From DASRHD01 sp035485575 (GTDB lineage: Bacteria; Verrucomicrobiota; Verrucomicrobiia; Opitutales; Opitutaceae), in assembly GCA_035485575.1 (NCBI GenBank), contig DATHNW010000030.1, forward strand, positions 1-64,000: a stretch of DNA of 64,000 nucleotides. The letters are read 5' to 3'. The position numbers and the translations under genes were made by a program. The stretch's first letter is position 1. Each line of letters starts with the position of its first letter. The notes beneath the pieces were generated by a model that worked only from the letters and a program-made list of their open reading frames with translations, was not told the origin of the DNA and made no database searches. Shown here piece after piece: positions 1-8,703 of this stretch.

Positions 1-232
1 GTCGCAACGGCAGCTCAGCAGAGTTTTTCAACAGCCTGCTAGGCTTTCGAAGCCTTGGCGACGGAGGACGGGCATATCCCGTTTGCGCCCTGTCTGCCGG
101 CGATGGCTTCCTTGCCAAAAGACGCTCATTTTGGGTTTTGAAATGAGTCATAATGGGCAGTGAAAGGTTACGCGCAGAAATCACTTGAAAGGCGGAAAAC
201 TTCAGCCTGCGGGCGAAAATTGAGCGCGTGCG
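1..232. other. non-coding left edge
   Basis: No convincing coding sequence is visible before rpiB ends. The only structure noticed is a perfect short hairpin at 41-55, with AGGCTT pairing AAGCCT around a TCG loop. It has no T-tract on either side, so its role is unknown. Confidence 0.5.
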
Positions 233-673
233 TCACGGATCGATTTTTTTGATGCGTGCAAGGTGACGGCCACCTTCAAATTCGGTGGCGAGCCAGGCTT
301 GCACGATCTTGATGGCCTCGTCCTGCGAGACGGTGCGCTGACCGATGGAGAGACAGTTGCCGTCATTGTGGGCGCGGTTCCAGATGGCGGTTTGCTCGTT
401 CCAACAGAGGCCACAGCGGACGCCGCGCACGCGGTTGGCGACGATGGCCTCGCCGTTGCCCGAGCCGCCGAGCACGATGCCGCGCTCGAACTCACCGCGC
501 GCGACGGCCTCGGCCACGGGGCGGATGAAATCGGGGTAATCGGACGGTGGCGTCTCGTGGTAGGTGCCGAGATCGCGCACGGTGTGGCCTTCGGCGAGCA
601 GAAGGGCCTTGATGGCTTCCTTAAAGGCAAAGCCGGCGTGGTCGGAACCGATGGCGATGGTAAATTTTTTCAT
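233..673 (-). CDS. rpiB: ribose-5-phosphate isomerase B
   Basis: This 146-residue protein belongs to the RpiB/LacAB sugar-phosphate isomerase family, which interconverts ribose-5-phosphate and ribulose-5-phosphate in the pentose phosphate pathway. The open frame extends further upstream, but the ATG at 673 gives the normal family start, with the motif IGSDHAGF near residue 8. The active-site loop reads GGSGNGE rather than the E. coli type CGTGIG. That matches the actinobacterial-type RpiB, in which a glutamate replaces the catalytic cysteine. The conserved RAHNDGN histidine motif is also present. The gene is divergent from the lipoprotein gene at 768, and the 94-base gap between them should hold both promoters. 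Confidence 0.93.
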   Translation of the reverse strand: MKKFTIAIGSDHAGFAFKEAIKALLLAEGHTVRDLGTYHETPPSDYPDFIRPVAEAVARGEFERGIVLGGSGNGEAIVANRVRGVRCGLCWNEQTAIWNRAHNDGNCLSIGQRTVSQDEAIKIVQAWLATEFEGGRHLARIKKIDP

Positions 674-767
674 AAGCGGGTGGAACAGGAGAGGAGGAAG
701 AAACTGCGGTGGATTGCGCCTGTCGATAGTTGCGTCCATGTTTCCGCCAGCAACTTTTTTCCACCCC

Positions 768-1187
768 ATGAAAACCAAGCTCCTGCTTCTTGCGCTCGCG
801 GCCTTCGCCGTTGCGGGCTGTTCGACCGTCGATTCGCGCATCTCGGGCAACCAGGCTGCCTTCAGTTCATGGCCGCCGGCCGTGCAGCAAAAAGTGCGCG
901 CCGGGCAGGTGGACCTCGGCTTCACGCCGGCGCAGGTTCAGGTGGCGCTGGGTGATCCCGATCGCAAATACACGCGCACGGATACGCATGGCACGGTGGA
1001 AGTGTGGGCTTATCGCGATGACAAGCCGACGTTCAGCTTTGGCTTTGGCATGGGCTCGTCCAGCGGCTCATCGGCCTACGGCGCCGGTGTGGGCGTGACC
1101 ACGGGCGGCGACCGTTACGATGACAAGCTGCGGGTGATTTTTTCGGACGGCAAGGTCGGGGCGCTCGAACGCAGTACGGCGAAGTAA
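768..1187 (+). CDS. small lipoprotein, paralogue of the one at 2136-2564
   Basis: This is a 139-residue predicted lipoprotein of unknown function. The first 18 residues form a signal peptide ending in the lipobox VAGC. The middle contains a motif of the form LGFTPAQVQVALGDPDRKYTRTD followed by an EVWAY segment, which resembles small outer-membrane-assembly-type lipoproteins of the SmpA/OmlA kind only loosely. A glycine/serine-rich stretch lies near residues 85-105. The ATG at 768 was chosen because it begins a proper signal peptide; the frame extends further upstream without one. The gene at 2136 has the same signal peptide plan and shares the ALGDPDR and TRTD motifs, so the two are clear paralogues. 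Confidence 0.82.
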   Translation: MKTKLLLLALAAFAVAGCSTVDSRISGNQAAFSSWPPAVQQKVRAGQVDLGFTPAQVQVALGDPDRKYTRTDTHGTVEVWAYRDDKPTFSFGFGMGSSSGSSAYGAGVGVTTGGDRYDDKLRVIFSDGKVGALERSTAK

Positions 1188-1328
1188 GCGGGCGGGAGCC
1201 GGCTTGGCCGCGAATTTTTCGCGCGGTGGCCGGGCGGACAGAGCGAACGATTGGTTGACAGCAAAACAGGTGGCCTGACCAAGGAAGAAATCAAAGCTGC
1301 GTTATGGGCAGGGCGGTTTGCGCTGTTT

Positions 1329-2012
1329 TCATCCCGCGTCGATGACGCGCAGGAAAGCCGCGGTATCGCTGAAATCGGCGAACACGGCGGTCGGCGCGTG
1401 CGCCTGGAGCTGTTCGACGGAAAAACTTCCCGTGGCGACCGCGATGGTATTGGCGCCGATGACCTTGCCGCATTCGATGTCGTGCGGTGTATCGCCGATG
1501 ATGAACACGCGCTCTGGCGGGAACTCGACGCCATGGCGTTCGCGGGCGCGGCGGAGGGCGTGCGGGCCGAGGTCATTGCGGCGGGGGCTGTCGTCCGCGA
1601 AGGCGCCGAGCTCGAAGTAGTCCCAAACGGCGAACTGCTCGAGCTTGAGGTGCGCACCGCGCCGGAGATTGCCGGTGAGCAGGCCCTGCGCGAGATCGGC
1701 GCGGTGGTGCAGGGTCTCGAGCAGCGTGAGGACACCCGTGTGCAAGCGCGCGCGCGGGTTGGGCATCTCGGCGGCGAGGGCCCGAAGATAACCCTCGAGG
1801 TAGCGCTGGATGTTTTCGGGGGTTTCCGGCAGGCCGTAGTGGCGCAGGGCTTCGTGGGCGATCCAGGCGTCGGTGCGGCCGGAGTAATTCAGCCAGGCGA
1901 GCGAGCCGTCGAGGCCGAACTCGGTCTTGAGCGCGGTGATAAGTGCGCGTTCGCCGGCGCCGCCCGAGGTGAGCAGGGTGCCGTCTATGTCCCAGAGGAT
2001 GAGTTTCTTCAC
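1329..2012 (-). CDS. HAD-superfamily hydrolase (phosphoglycolate-phosphatase-like)
   Basis: This 227-residue protein is a haloacid dehalogenase superfamily phosphatase. Motif I is WDIDGTLL near residue 7, where the two aspartates are the nucleophile and the acid/base. A helical cap follows, and motif IV is IGDTPHDIECG near residue 180. The layout resembles phosphoglycolate phosphatase and related broad-range phosphatases, but the substrate cannot be read from the sequence. The start is taken as GTG at 2012 because it places motif I at the usual distance; there is no ATG nearby. The gene lies between two paralogous lipoprotein genes on the opposite strand. Confidence 0.85.
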   Translation of the reverse strand: MKKLILWDIDGTLLTSGGAGERALITALKTEFGLDGSLAWLNYSGRTDAWIAHEALRHYGLPETPENIQRYLEGYLRALAAEMPNPRARLHTGVLTLLETLHHRADLAQGLLTGNLRRGAHLKLEQFAVWDYFELGAFADDSPRRNDLGPHALRRARERHGVEFPPERVFIIGDTPHDIECGKVIGANTIAVATGSFSVEQLQAHAPTAVFADFSDTAAFLRVIDAG

Positions 2013-2135
2013 AAAGGGATGAAATTGCGCGGGCCGGTGGCTGGGGTGCAAGCGCCTTTGCGCCGGTTGCCCAGGGAATATTTTGTGCAACTTTAGGGTC
2101 AGTAGAGTTGTCCACCCTTTGGTGCCCGATTTACC

Positions 2136-2564
2136 ATGAAAACACTGCTCCACCTTACCCTCGGTCTGGCCGGCCTGGTCTGGCTTGCCGCCTGCTCGAC
2201 CCCATCGACCCGCATCCAGCAGAATCCAGCAGCTTTCGACCGTTGCACGCCGGATCAACAGGAACTCATCAAACAGGGCAAAGTTGCGCTCGGGTTTGAT
2301 GTGGAAATGGTCAAGCTGGCCCTGGGCGATCCCGACCGCATCACGACGCGCACCGATGCTTCCGGCACGAGCGAGGTGTGGCATTACGAAACCTACGTGG
2401 CCGATGATGGCGCAATCCTTTATACCGGCTACTATCACCATTTTTGGGCCCCGCCGCTTTATCCCTATTATCTGAATTATCCGACGCGAAAGGCGGCCGA
2501 CCATTTCCGCCTGGCGTTCAAAAACGGCAAGGTCATCTCCATCGAGGAAGATGAGGGATATTAG
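2136..2564 (+). CDS. small lipoprotein, paralogue of the one at 768-1187
   Basis: This 142-residue predicted lipoprotein has a signal peptide ending in the lipobox LAAC near residue 20. The mature part starts with a Ser-Thr-Pro-Ser-Thr-Arg-Ile segment and contains ALGDPDR and TRTDASGTSEVWHY. Both segments are shared with the lipoprotein at 768-1187. The C-terminal third differs and is rich in tyrosine and proline (residues 85-115). No enzymatic motif is visible. The protein is probably anchored to the inner leaflet of the outer membrane, because Ser rather than Asp follows the lipidated cysteine. Confidence 0.82.
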   Translation: MKTLLHLTLGLAGLVWLAACSTPSTRIQQNPAAFDRCTPDQQELIKQGKVALGFDVEMVKLALGDPDRITTRTDASGTSEVWHYETYVADDGAILYTGYYHHFWAPPLYPYYLNYPTRKAADHFRLAFKNGKVISIEEDEGY

Positions 2565-2617
2565 TCGCGGAAAGCCGCCCGGGTGAACGGTGCGGGGGCC
2601 TGATTGACGGGTAAATA

Positions 2618-2656
2618 AAAGCGCCCTGGCCCATCGCTGGAAGGCCAAGGCGCTTT
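2618..2656 (-). terminator. rho-independent terminator of the PilM/PEGA/TonB gene
   Basis: Two 14-base arms at 2618-2631 and 2643-2656 pair almost perfectly (AAAGCGCCCTGGCC against GGCCAAGGCGCTTT). On the minus strand the hairpin is followed by TTTTATTT. It lies about 50 bases past the stop codon of the minus-strand gene ending at 2709. Confidence 0.8.
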
Positions 2657-2708
2657 GGCATGGCCTGCGCTGCGCAGAGCCCATGCTCCTGTTGAATAAT
2701 GTTCGGTC

Positions 2709-5594
2709 TTAGGAGCCGATGGTGAAGGGTACGGTGACGCGCACGTTCACGGGTTTGTCATCAATCATGCCGGGCTTGAATTTCCATTTGGCAACGGCTT
2801 CAAGGCAGGCCTTGGCGACATCCTGGCTCTTGGTGGTGTTCTTGACCACCGTGGGATCCTTCGTGTTGCCGAAACGGTCAACCGTAAGTGAAATCTCGAC
2901 CACGCCGCTGTTGGCATTGGTGCCCGAGGGCAGGGAGGGTTGCTCCATCTGGATCGGCTGCGGGCGGACATCGAGATCGCTGAGTTTGGCCAGACGATCG
3001 ACGGAGAGCATGGTGGCATTGAGCTTGAGGGTCATGCCGCCCTGGACTTTGCCGGAAACCGTGGTGGTGTCATAGCCAACGAGGTTGAGGTCGTAGGTGA
3101 CATCGCCGGACTGGAGGTTGCTGAGGGTGAGGGGCGTGACGCCGAGGACGCGGCCGTCGCTGGTTACAGTGGCTCCGGAAGGTGTGCTCGTGAGCAGCAA
3201 ATTGCCGTTCGTAAATTTCCAGGCGACATGGGCCGTGGCCCCGTGATCAACGGAGACACTCTCGCCATGACTGGCAAAGCCATCACGTGAGAAAGTGACG
3301 ACATAATCGCCGGCGGGCAGATCGCTGAAGCTGGCGGGGGTCGTGCCGGAGCGGGTTTCGGAGGGATCGACGAAAAGGCGCGAACCGGCCGGGCGCACGT
3401 CATAGTTCGAACCCGGCGGATCACTCGTGATGTCGAGCGAACCGAGCTGATGGCTGAGTTTGACGATGCCAGGATCGGCGATGGTGTCTTCCCTCACATC
3501 GACTTCGAGCCGTACGCTGTCATAATTCCGGAGCGAGACGGTGACAGGGTAGTGGCCGAGCTTGATATCCTCGAAAAGCGCGGGGGAGGTGCGTGGCGGG
3601 AGATCGCCGATGGTGACAGTGGCACCGGCGGGATCGGTGGCGATATTGATCTTGCCGCGGGCCGCCGCGAGGTGGGCGGCGGTTTCCACCCGGGCTTTTT
3701 CCTCGGCTTGCTGAAGCGCGGCTTGAGAGGCGGCGAGCTGGGCGGCGGCGTCTGCCTGCGCCTTTTTCAGCATCTCATCAGCTTTTTCCTGGGCGAGCTT
3801 CACCTTTTGCGCTTCTTCGGTGGCGCGGCGATCGCTCTCGACCTTGGCCCGGCCGGCTTCGTCAGCGGCCACTGCCTTTTGGTGATTGTCATAGGCAAGG
3901 TAGCCGACCGCGCCGAGCACGATGACGGCGGCGGCAATGCTGATCATGCCGGCGGGGCTCTTCATAAAGCCGGGCTTGGCGGCGGCGGGACCCGGCGTGA
4001 AGGAAGGAGTGGGCTTGGGCGCCGCGGGGGTGGGAGCCGGCGCGGGCTTGGGGGCGGGCGCGGCGGGTTTGGGCGCCGGAGCAGGAGCCGCGGGTTTTGC
4101 AGGAGCGGCCGGGGCTTCTTTTCGCGGAAGAGGAGCGACGGGAGCCGGCGCGGGCTTCGCGGCAGCAGCCGGTGTGGCAGGCGCGACGGGCTTGGCCGGG
4201 GGAATCGTCGCGGCGGGGGCGGCGGGCTTGGCCGGCGGCGTGACTGCGGCTGGAGCAGGCTTGGCAGGTGCCACCGGTGCGGGGGGCTTGGCTATAGAAG
4301 GCGTGATCACGGCCGCGGGCGCAGGCTTGGGCGGGGTGATCACCGCGGGCGCGGGCTTGGGCGCAGAGGGTGTAATTACCGCCGCTGGAGCAGGCTTGGG
4401 CGGGGGAGTGACAACGGGGGCGGCGGGTTTGGGCGCGGGTGGCGTAATCACGGCCGCGGGCGCAGGCTTGGGCGGCGGTGTGACCGCCGCAACCGGCGGT
4501 GGGGCGGGTTTGGCCACAGGAGCAGGCGCTGGTGCCGCGGCGGGGGGCGGAGCGGTTCGCGTCCAATCCGGCTGCCAGGCTGATCGTTCAGGATTGGCGG
4601 GCTGGAAGCTGCCGATGAAGTTAAGGAAGCCAAGCCAGGCCGGAGTGATGGCGGATTCGTCGACGCCGCCGGCAAGGGTGAAACCGGCTTGCGCGCCCCA
4701 TGCTTTGATGTCGGGCGCGAGCGGGGCAAGGTTGAGCGCCCCGGCAAGGCTGTGGGCAAACCAGTTTTGTTTTGCGGCCAGGCCGGTGCAGGCGAATGCC
4801 GCCGGTGCGTGGCCGAGCGCGCCAATGTCGGCGGCTAGTTCCTGCGCAATGCGTGCGGCGATTTTCGGACCGGTCTCGCTGAAGTCGTAAGATTCATTGA
4901 AGAAAAGTTTTGCGGCGGAACCCTTGAATTTGAGGCCGAGCTCGACCTGCACGGCTTCGGCCACCTTGTCCATAGTTACCGTGGCAAGGCGGGCTGCCTC
5001 GACGCCATCGCGGCTCACCAGCAGGATATGCGTGACCAGATCGCCAAATTCGAAGAGGAGCGCGGTCGAACCGTCGCCTTTGAATTTGAGCGCGGACGCG
5101 ACACCGCCGGCGGCGGTGAGGGAAGCGGGGCTGATGCGGGCAGGCACCAGTTTGAGTTCCTGCAAGGTCGTGAGGGACTGCGCATAACTGTCTTTCGCGG
5201 CGGCGGCGAGCACCCAGGGTGCACCCTGTCCGGAGATGGTCAGGCCGTCGCGGGCATTGACGGCGGTGAATTCACCCGGCGACAGATTCGCGAGCGAGGG
5301 ATCAGTGAAGATGCCGGGCAGCGCCGCGAGCGTGGCGAACTTTTTAGCTTCATCGGCGCCTGCAAAGTGTAGGCCGCGCTGCTTAGGGCGGAGCGAGGCG
5401 AGGACGTTGGCCGTGCCACCCTGGGTCTCGGGAAAGACCGCCTGCACGGCCTCTTCAAGGCCTGCCTTGTTGTCAAGCGGCACCTCGCGAATGTCTTCAA
5501 TCGCGAAGGGCGAGCGTAAGGCGCTGCAGCGAGCGAGGAGAAGGGAGAAATCGTTGAGCTCAACGAAATAGCCTTTATCAATGGGATTTTGCAT
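2709..5594 (-). CDS. PilM-like / PEGA / TonB_C envelope-spanning chimera
   Basis: This 961-residue protein has an unusual domain series. Residues 1-330 look like a PilM/actin-fold cytoplasmic domain, with an ATPase-like segment around 174-200 and a GLAAKQNW-type segment near 271. Residues 340-543 are a Pro/Ala/Lys linker rich in PKPAPAAVITP-type repeats. Residues 549-567 form a single membrane span. Residues 575-647 are a charged Ala-rich coiled coil. Residues 647-860 hold about three PEGA-type beta domains, recognisable by DPAGATV, DPPGSNY and TPSGATV. Residues 885-961 match the TonB C-terminal domain (VEISLTVDRFGN and KWKFKPGMIDDKPV). There is no signal peptide, so the N-terminal half should be cytoplasmic and the rest periplasmic. 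The function is unknown. The gene is divergent from the coiled-coil gene at 5834. Confidence 0.85.
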   Translation of the reverse strand: MQNPIDKGYFVELNDFSLLLARCSALRSPFAIEDIREVPLDNKAGLEEAVQAVFPETQGGTANVLASLRPKQRGLHFAGADEAKKFATLAALPGIFTDPSLANLSPGEFTAVNARDGLTISGQGAPWVLAAAAKDSYAQSLTTLQELKLVPARISPASLTAAGGVASALKFKGDGSTALLFEFGDLVTHILLVSRDGVEAARLATVTMDKVAEAVQVELGLKFKGSAAKLFFNESYDFSETGPKIAARIAQELAADIGALGHAPAAFACTGLAAKQNWFAHSLAGALNLAPLAPDIKAWGAQAGFTLAGGVDESAITPAWLGFLNFIGSFQPANPERSAWQPDWTRTAPPPAAAPAPAPVAKPAPPPVAAVTPPPKPAPAAVITPPAPKPAAPVVTPPPKPAPAAVITPSAPKPAPAVITPPKPAPAAVITPSIAKPPAPVAPAKPAPAAVTPPAKPAAPAATIPPAKPVAPATPAAAAKPAPAPVAPLPRKEAPAAPAKPAAPAPAPKPAAPAPKPAPAPTPAAPKPTPSFTPGPAAAKPGFMKSPAGMISIAAAVIVLGAVGYLAYDNHQKAVAADEAGRAKVESDRRATEEAQKVKLAQEKADEMLKKAQADAAAQLAASQAALQQAEEKARVETAAHLAAARGKINIATDPAGATVTIGDLPPRTSPALFEDIKLGHYPVTVSLRNYDSVRLEVDVREDTIADPGIVKLSHQLGSLDITSDPPGSNYDVRPAGSRLFVDPSETRSGTTPASFSDLPAGDYVVTFSRDGFASHGESVSVDHGATAHVAWKFTNGNLLLTSTPSGATVTSDGRVLGVTPLTLSNLQSGDVTYDLNLVGYDTTTVSGKVQGGMTLKLNATMLSVDRLAKLSDLDVRPQPIQMEQPSLPSGTNANSGVVEISLTVDRFGNTKDPTVVKNTTKSQDVAKACLEAVAKWKFKPGMIDDKPVNVRVTVPFTIGS

Positions 5595-5833
5595 GGCAGG
5601 TAATAAGGATGTGTTATGGTAACGTTAATGTCCGGCAGAAAGCAACTACGGTCATAAGTGGTTGGGCTTGATTTTTGCGAACAAGAATTTAACAAATATT
5701 TCATGAACGAAATGGCAAATGTAAATTTATGTAAAATTTTTATTGCAAGAGGCTATATTACCGTATAAGGTATTTTCACCATCAAAGTTGCTTTATCTCA
5801 GCCTCTCCTCTCAACACCCAACGTATCGTCCCC
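5595..5833. promoter_or_regulatory. AT-rich divergent intergenic region
   Basis: This 239-base gap separates the divergent starts at 5594 (minus) and 5834 (plus, GTG). It is clearly more AT-rich than the flanking genes, especially 5685-5775, where runs such as AAATTTATGTAAAATTTTTATT occur. A possible -10-like TATAAG lies near 5764. No strong -35 partner or clear ribosome binding site could be assigned, so this is a promoter region by position and composition only. Confidence 0.4.
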
Positions 5834-8635
5834 GTGACTACGAAACTACTTTTCGTCAAGAACCAGCGGAGTGAAACCCGAGCCCGCTCCGCCATTGTGG
5901 GCGAAACGGGATTTTATTGGCGCTCGTTTGAAAACGCGGAAGATCTCGGCGCCACTTTGCGCAAGGAACGCTTCGCGCTCGTGCTCGTCGACCACCGCGA
6001 AGGCGAAGGTGACGTGCTGACCTACGTTGAATCGCTGCGGAAATCACAGGCTGATTCGAATATTTTCCTCATCTGCCCGAAACTCGAGCTGCCCTCGATC
6101 GTCCGCGCCATCCGTCTCGGCGTGCGCGACCTGTTTCATCCTCCGCTTGAGTTCAAGGCCCTCGTCGAGCGCATCTTCACGCTGCTGCCGGCCGCCACGG
6201 GTGGCGCGCATCGCGAGCTGCGCATGGAAGAATGGGGCGAACTGGCCGTGTTTCTTTCCGAGAAGGTTCCCGCCGCCGCCGGCGGCGGCAAGGCTGCGCG
6301 CAACGGCTCGGCGGTGGCCAATGGCACCGATCACAACGGCGCGAGCGATGTCCAGGTCATGACACTGCGCACCGAGCGCGACGACCTCGCCCGCGAACGC
6401 GACACGCTCAAGCAGGATCTCCTGCGCATCAACGATGAGCGTGCGCACTTGGAAAACGAAGTCGCCCGTCTCTCGCCACTCACCGAACAGGAACAGCAAT
6501 ATCAAGCCGAACTGGCCCGCCTCCAGGCCGAGCAGGAACAGGTCCAGGCCCAGCTCGCGCAACTTCAGGCCGACCTCGCGCGCCAGCTCGAGATCGAAGC
6601 CGAGCTCAAGGCGCAGCTCGATCAGGCCACCCAGGACAAGGCCGCCGCTGACCAGCATATCGATGAACAGGCCGCCGAGCGCGCCCGGCAGCTGGCCGAG
6701 GCCGAGGCCCAGCTTGAGGCCAACAGGGCCGCTCTCATGGAGGAGCGCACAGCTCAGGCGCAGGCCCAGGCCGAGCTCGCCTCCGAACAGGCCGAGCTGG
6801 CCCGCCAGCAGGCCGAGCACCTCAAGCACAGCAAGGAGATTTCCACCACCCAGCAGACTCTCGCGCAAAAGCAGAAGGAGCTCGCCGGCGCCCAGGCCCG
6901 CCTCCACGCCGAGCAGCAGGAACTCGCCGCGATCCAGGAAAAGTTCGAATCCGACCAGCTCATTCTCACGCAAACCCGCGCCAAGATCGACCAGGACAAA
7001 AAGGCCGTCGACGAAGCCCGCGCGGGCCACAATTCAGAACTGGCCAAGCTCAAGCAGGCCCACGCGCTCCTGGAGACCGAGTCCCAGCACATCGCCGAGG
7101 AGCTGGCCAAGCATGAGGTGGAGCAGAAACGACTGGCGCAGGAGCTCGCCCAGCGCGACAAGCAGCTGGCCGAAAAACAAAAGGCGCTGACGGCCGAAGT
7201 CGAACGCTCCGCCGGCGAGCAGGAAAAAATCGAGGGCGAACTTCTCGTCACCCGCCAGGCGAAGGAAAAGGCCGAAAAGGAAAAGGCCGCCGTCGAGGCC
7301 GCGCGCGCCGCGCTGCAGGCCGAAATCACTCAGGCCAAGGAAAAATTTGCATCGGTCGACATGGAGCGCACCAAGCTCGCCAAGGAGCTCGGCGCCCGCG
7401 ATCACGTGATTGCGCAAAAGCAAAAGGAGCTCGCCGATCTCCAGGCCGCCCATGAGGCCGAGCAGGAAAAGCTCGATACGGAGCAAATGCTCCTCAAGCA
7501 GGCCGCGACCAAGGCCGAGGCCGAACTCGCGCGCGTCCGCAAGGAACTTGAAGCCAAGGCCGAGCTGGCCGAGCGCCAGTTGCGCGACGAGAAAAAGCGC
7601 ATCGAAGCCGAGCTCGAGAAAGTGGAAGGCGAGCGCCTCGTATTTTCCCAGGAAAAGTCGAAGATCGACAAGGAACGCACCGAACTGGCCAAGACCAAGG
7701 CCGTGCTGGCGGAGAAAGAGGCCGCGATGGCCGAGCTCGATGCGCGCCAGGAAAAACTCGAGACCGAACAACTTCTCATCACCCAGAACCGCGCCAAGCT
7801 CGACAAGGACCGCGCCGCGATGGAAGCCACGCACGCGAAGACCGATGCCGAGCTCGCCAAGCTGCGCGCCGACCTGACCAAGCGCGAAAGCGCGCTCGCC
7901 GAGCAGCAGAAAAAGGCCGAGGCCGCCCAGGCTAAGCTGGACGCGGAGCAGGAAAAGCTCGAGACCGAGGCACAGATGGCCAAGCAGGCCGCCGCGAAGG
8001 TCGAAACCGATCGTGCCCAGGTGGCCAAGGCTAAGCAGGAACTCATCGTCAAGGAGGCCGAGCTGGCCGAACTCGAGGCGCGTCAGGAAAAACTTGAAGC
8101 CGATCAGCTCCTCATCACCCAGAACCGCGCCAAGCTCGACAAGGACCGCGCCGCGATGGAAGCCACGCACGCGAAGACCGACGCCGAGCTGGCCAAGGTG
8201 CGCGCCGATCTGACCAAGCGCGAAAGCGCGCTCGCCGAGCAGCAGAAAAAAGTCGAGGCCGCCCAGGCCGGACTGGCCGCCGAGCAGGAAAAACTCGAGA
8301 CCGAGGCCCTCATGGCCAAGCAGGCCGCCGCGAAGGTCGAGGCCGACCGCGCCGAGGTGGCCAAGCAGCGCGCCGCCCTGCAGCCCGAACGCGAGCAGAT
8401 CCAGCAGCGCACGAAGATGCTGGCCGACCAGGCCGCCCAATTGCAGGAAACTGAAATCCGCCAGCAGACCGAGTCCACCAAGCTCAAGAAGGAGCTCGCC
8501 GCCGTGCAGAACGCGCGCGCTGCACTCGAGGCCGACCAGGCTGCACTTGAGGCCGAGGCGGCCAAGCACGCCCAGGAATTGAAGAAGTTCGAGGCCAAGC
8601 GCGAAAAGATGAAATCGCTGCTCGCGGGCGAATGA
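5834..8635 (+). CDS. degenerate receiver domain fused to a giant coiled coil
   Basis: This 933-residue protein starts at GTG 5834. Residues 1-118 resemble a response-regulator receiver, with the phosphoacceptor position represented by D53 in LVLVDHREGEGD. The paired N-terminal acidic residues and the conserved lysine are missing, and HPP stands where KP is expected, so it is probably a pseudo-receiver. From about residue 185 to the end the protein is almost entirely Glu/Lys/Ala/Gln/Leu coiled coil without a membrane span. The coiled coil contains an in-frame 112-residue (16-heptad) duplication. The protein is predicted to be cytoplasmic and filamentous. Its divergent neighbour is the PilM/PEGA/TonB chimera. 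The function is unknown. Confidence 0.82.
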   Translation: MTTKLLFVKNQRSETRARSAIVGETGFYWRSFENAEDLGATLRKERFALVLVDHREGEGDVLTYVESLRKSQADSNIFLICPKLELPSIVRAIRLGVRDLFHPPLEFKALVERIFTLLPAATGGAHRELRMEEWGELAVFLSEKVPAAAGGGKAARNGSAVANGTDHNGASDVQVMTLRTERDDLARERDTLKQDLLRINDERAHLENEVARLSPLTEQEQQYQAELARLQAEQEQVQAQLAQLQADLARQLEIEAELKAQLDQATQDKAAADQHIDEQAAERARQLAEAEAQLEANRAALMEERTAQAQAQAELASEQAELARQQAEHLKHSKEISTTQQTLAQKQKELAGAQARLHAEQQELAAIQEKFESDQLILTQTRAKIDQDKKAVDEARAGHNSELAKLKQAHALLETESQHIAEELAKHEVEQKRLAQELAQRDKQLAEKQKALTAEVERSAGEQEKIEGELLVTRQAKEKAEKEKAAVEAARAALQAEITQAKEKFASVDMERTKLAKELGARDHVIAQKQKELADLQAAHEAEQEKLDTEQMLLKQAATKAEAELARVRKELEAKAELAERQLRDEKKRIEAELEKVEGERLVFSQEKSKIDKERTELAKTKAVLAEKEAAMAELDARQEKLETEQLLITQNRAKLDKDRAAMEATHAKTDAELAKLRADLTKRESALAEQQKKAEAAQAKLDAEQEKLETEAQMAKQAAAKVETDRAQVAKAKQELIVKEAELAELEARQEKLEADQLLITQNRAKLDKDRAAMEATHAKTDAELAKVRADLTKRESALAEQQKKVEAAQAGLAAEQEKLETEALMAKQAAAKVEADRAEVAKQRAALQPEREQIQQRTKMLADQAAQLQETEIRQQTESTKLKKELAAVQNARAALEADQAALEAEAAKHAQELKKFEAKREKMKSLLAGE
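7685..8356 (+). repeat. 336-bp tandem in-frame repeat within the coiled-coil gene
   Basis: The stretch around 7745 recurs at 8081, an offset of exactly 336 bases (112 codons, 16 heptads). Long identical blocks include ATCACCCAGAACCGCGCCAA and the region coding for DKDRAAMEATHAKTDAELAK. The two copies are adjacent. Weaker related units occur earlier, for example near 6940. The unit boundaries given are approximate. Confidence 0.75.
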
Positions 8636-8703
8636 TACCATCCGCCGGCGGGGTAAAATTCTCCTCGCCCGCAGGAGCCCAGACCTGTTCCTTGGATGGC
8701 GCC

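Noticed and set aside
3450..4583. Long Gly/Arg-rich plus-strand ORF
   Set aside because: It is the antisense of the Pro/Ala/Lys linker of the PilM/PEGA/TonB gene; repetitive GC-rich codons keep the reverse frame open.
7034..8641. 535-codon minus-strand Leu/Gly-rich ORF
   Set aside because: Antisense shadow of the coiled-coil gene; its composition mirrors CTC/GAG codons and shows no domain.
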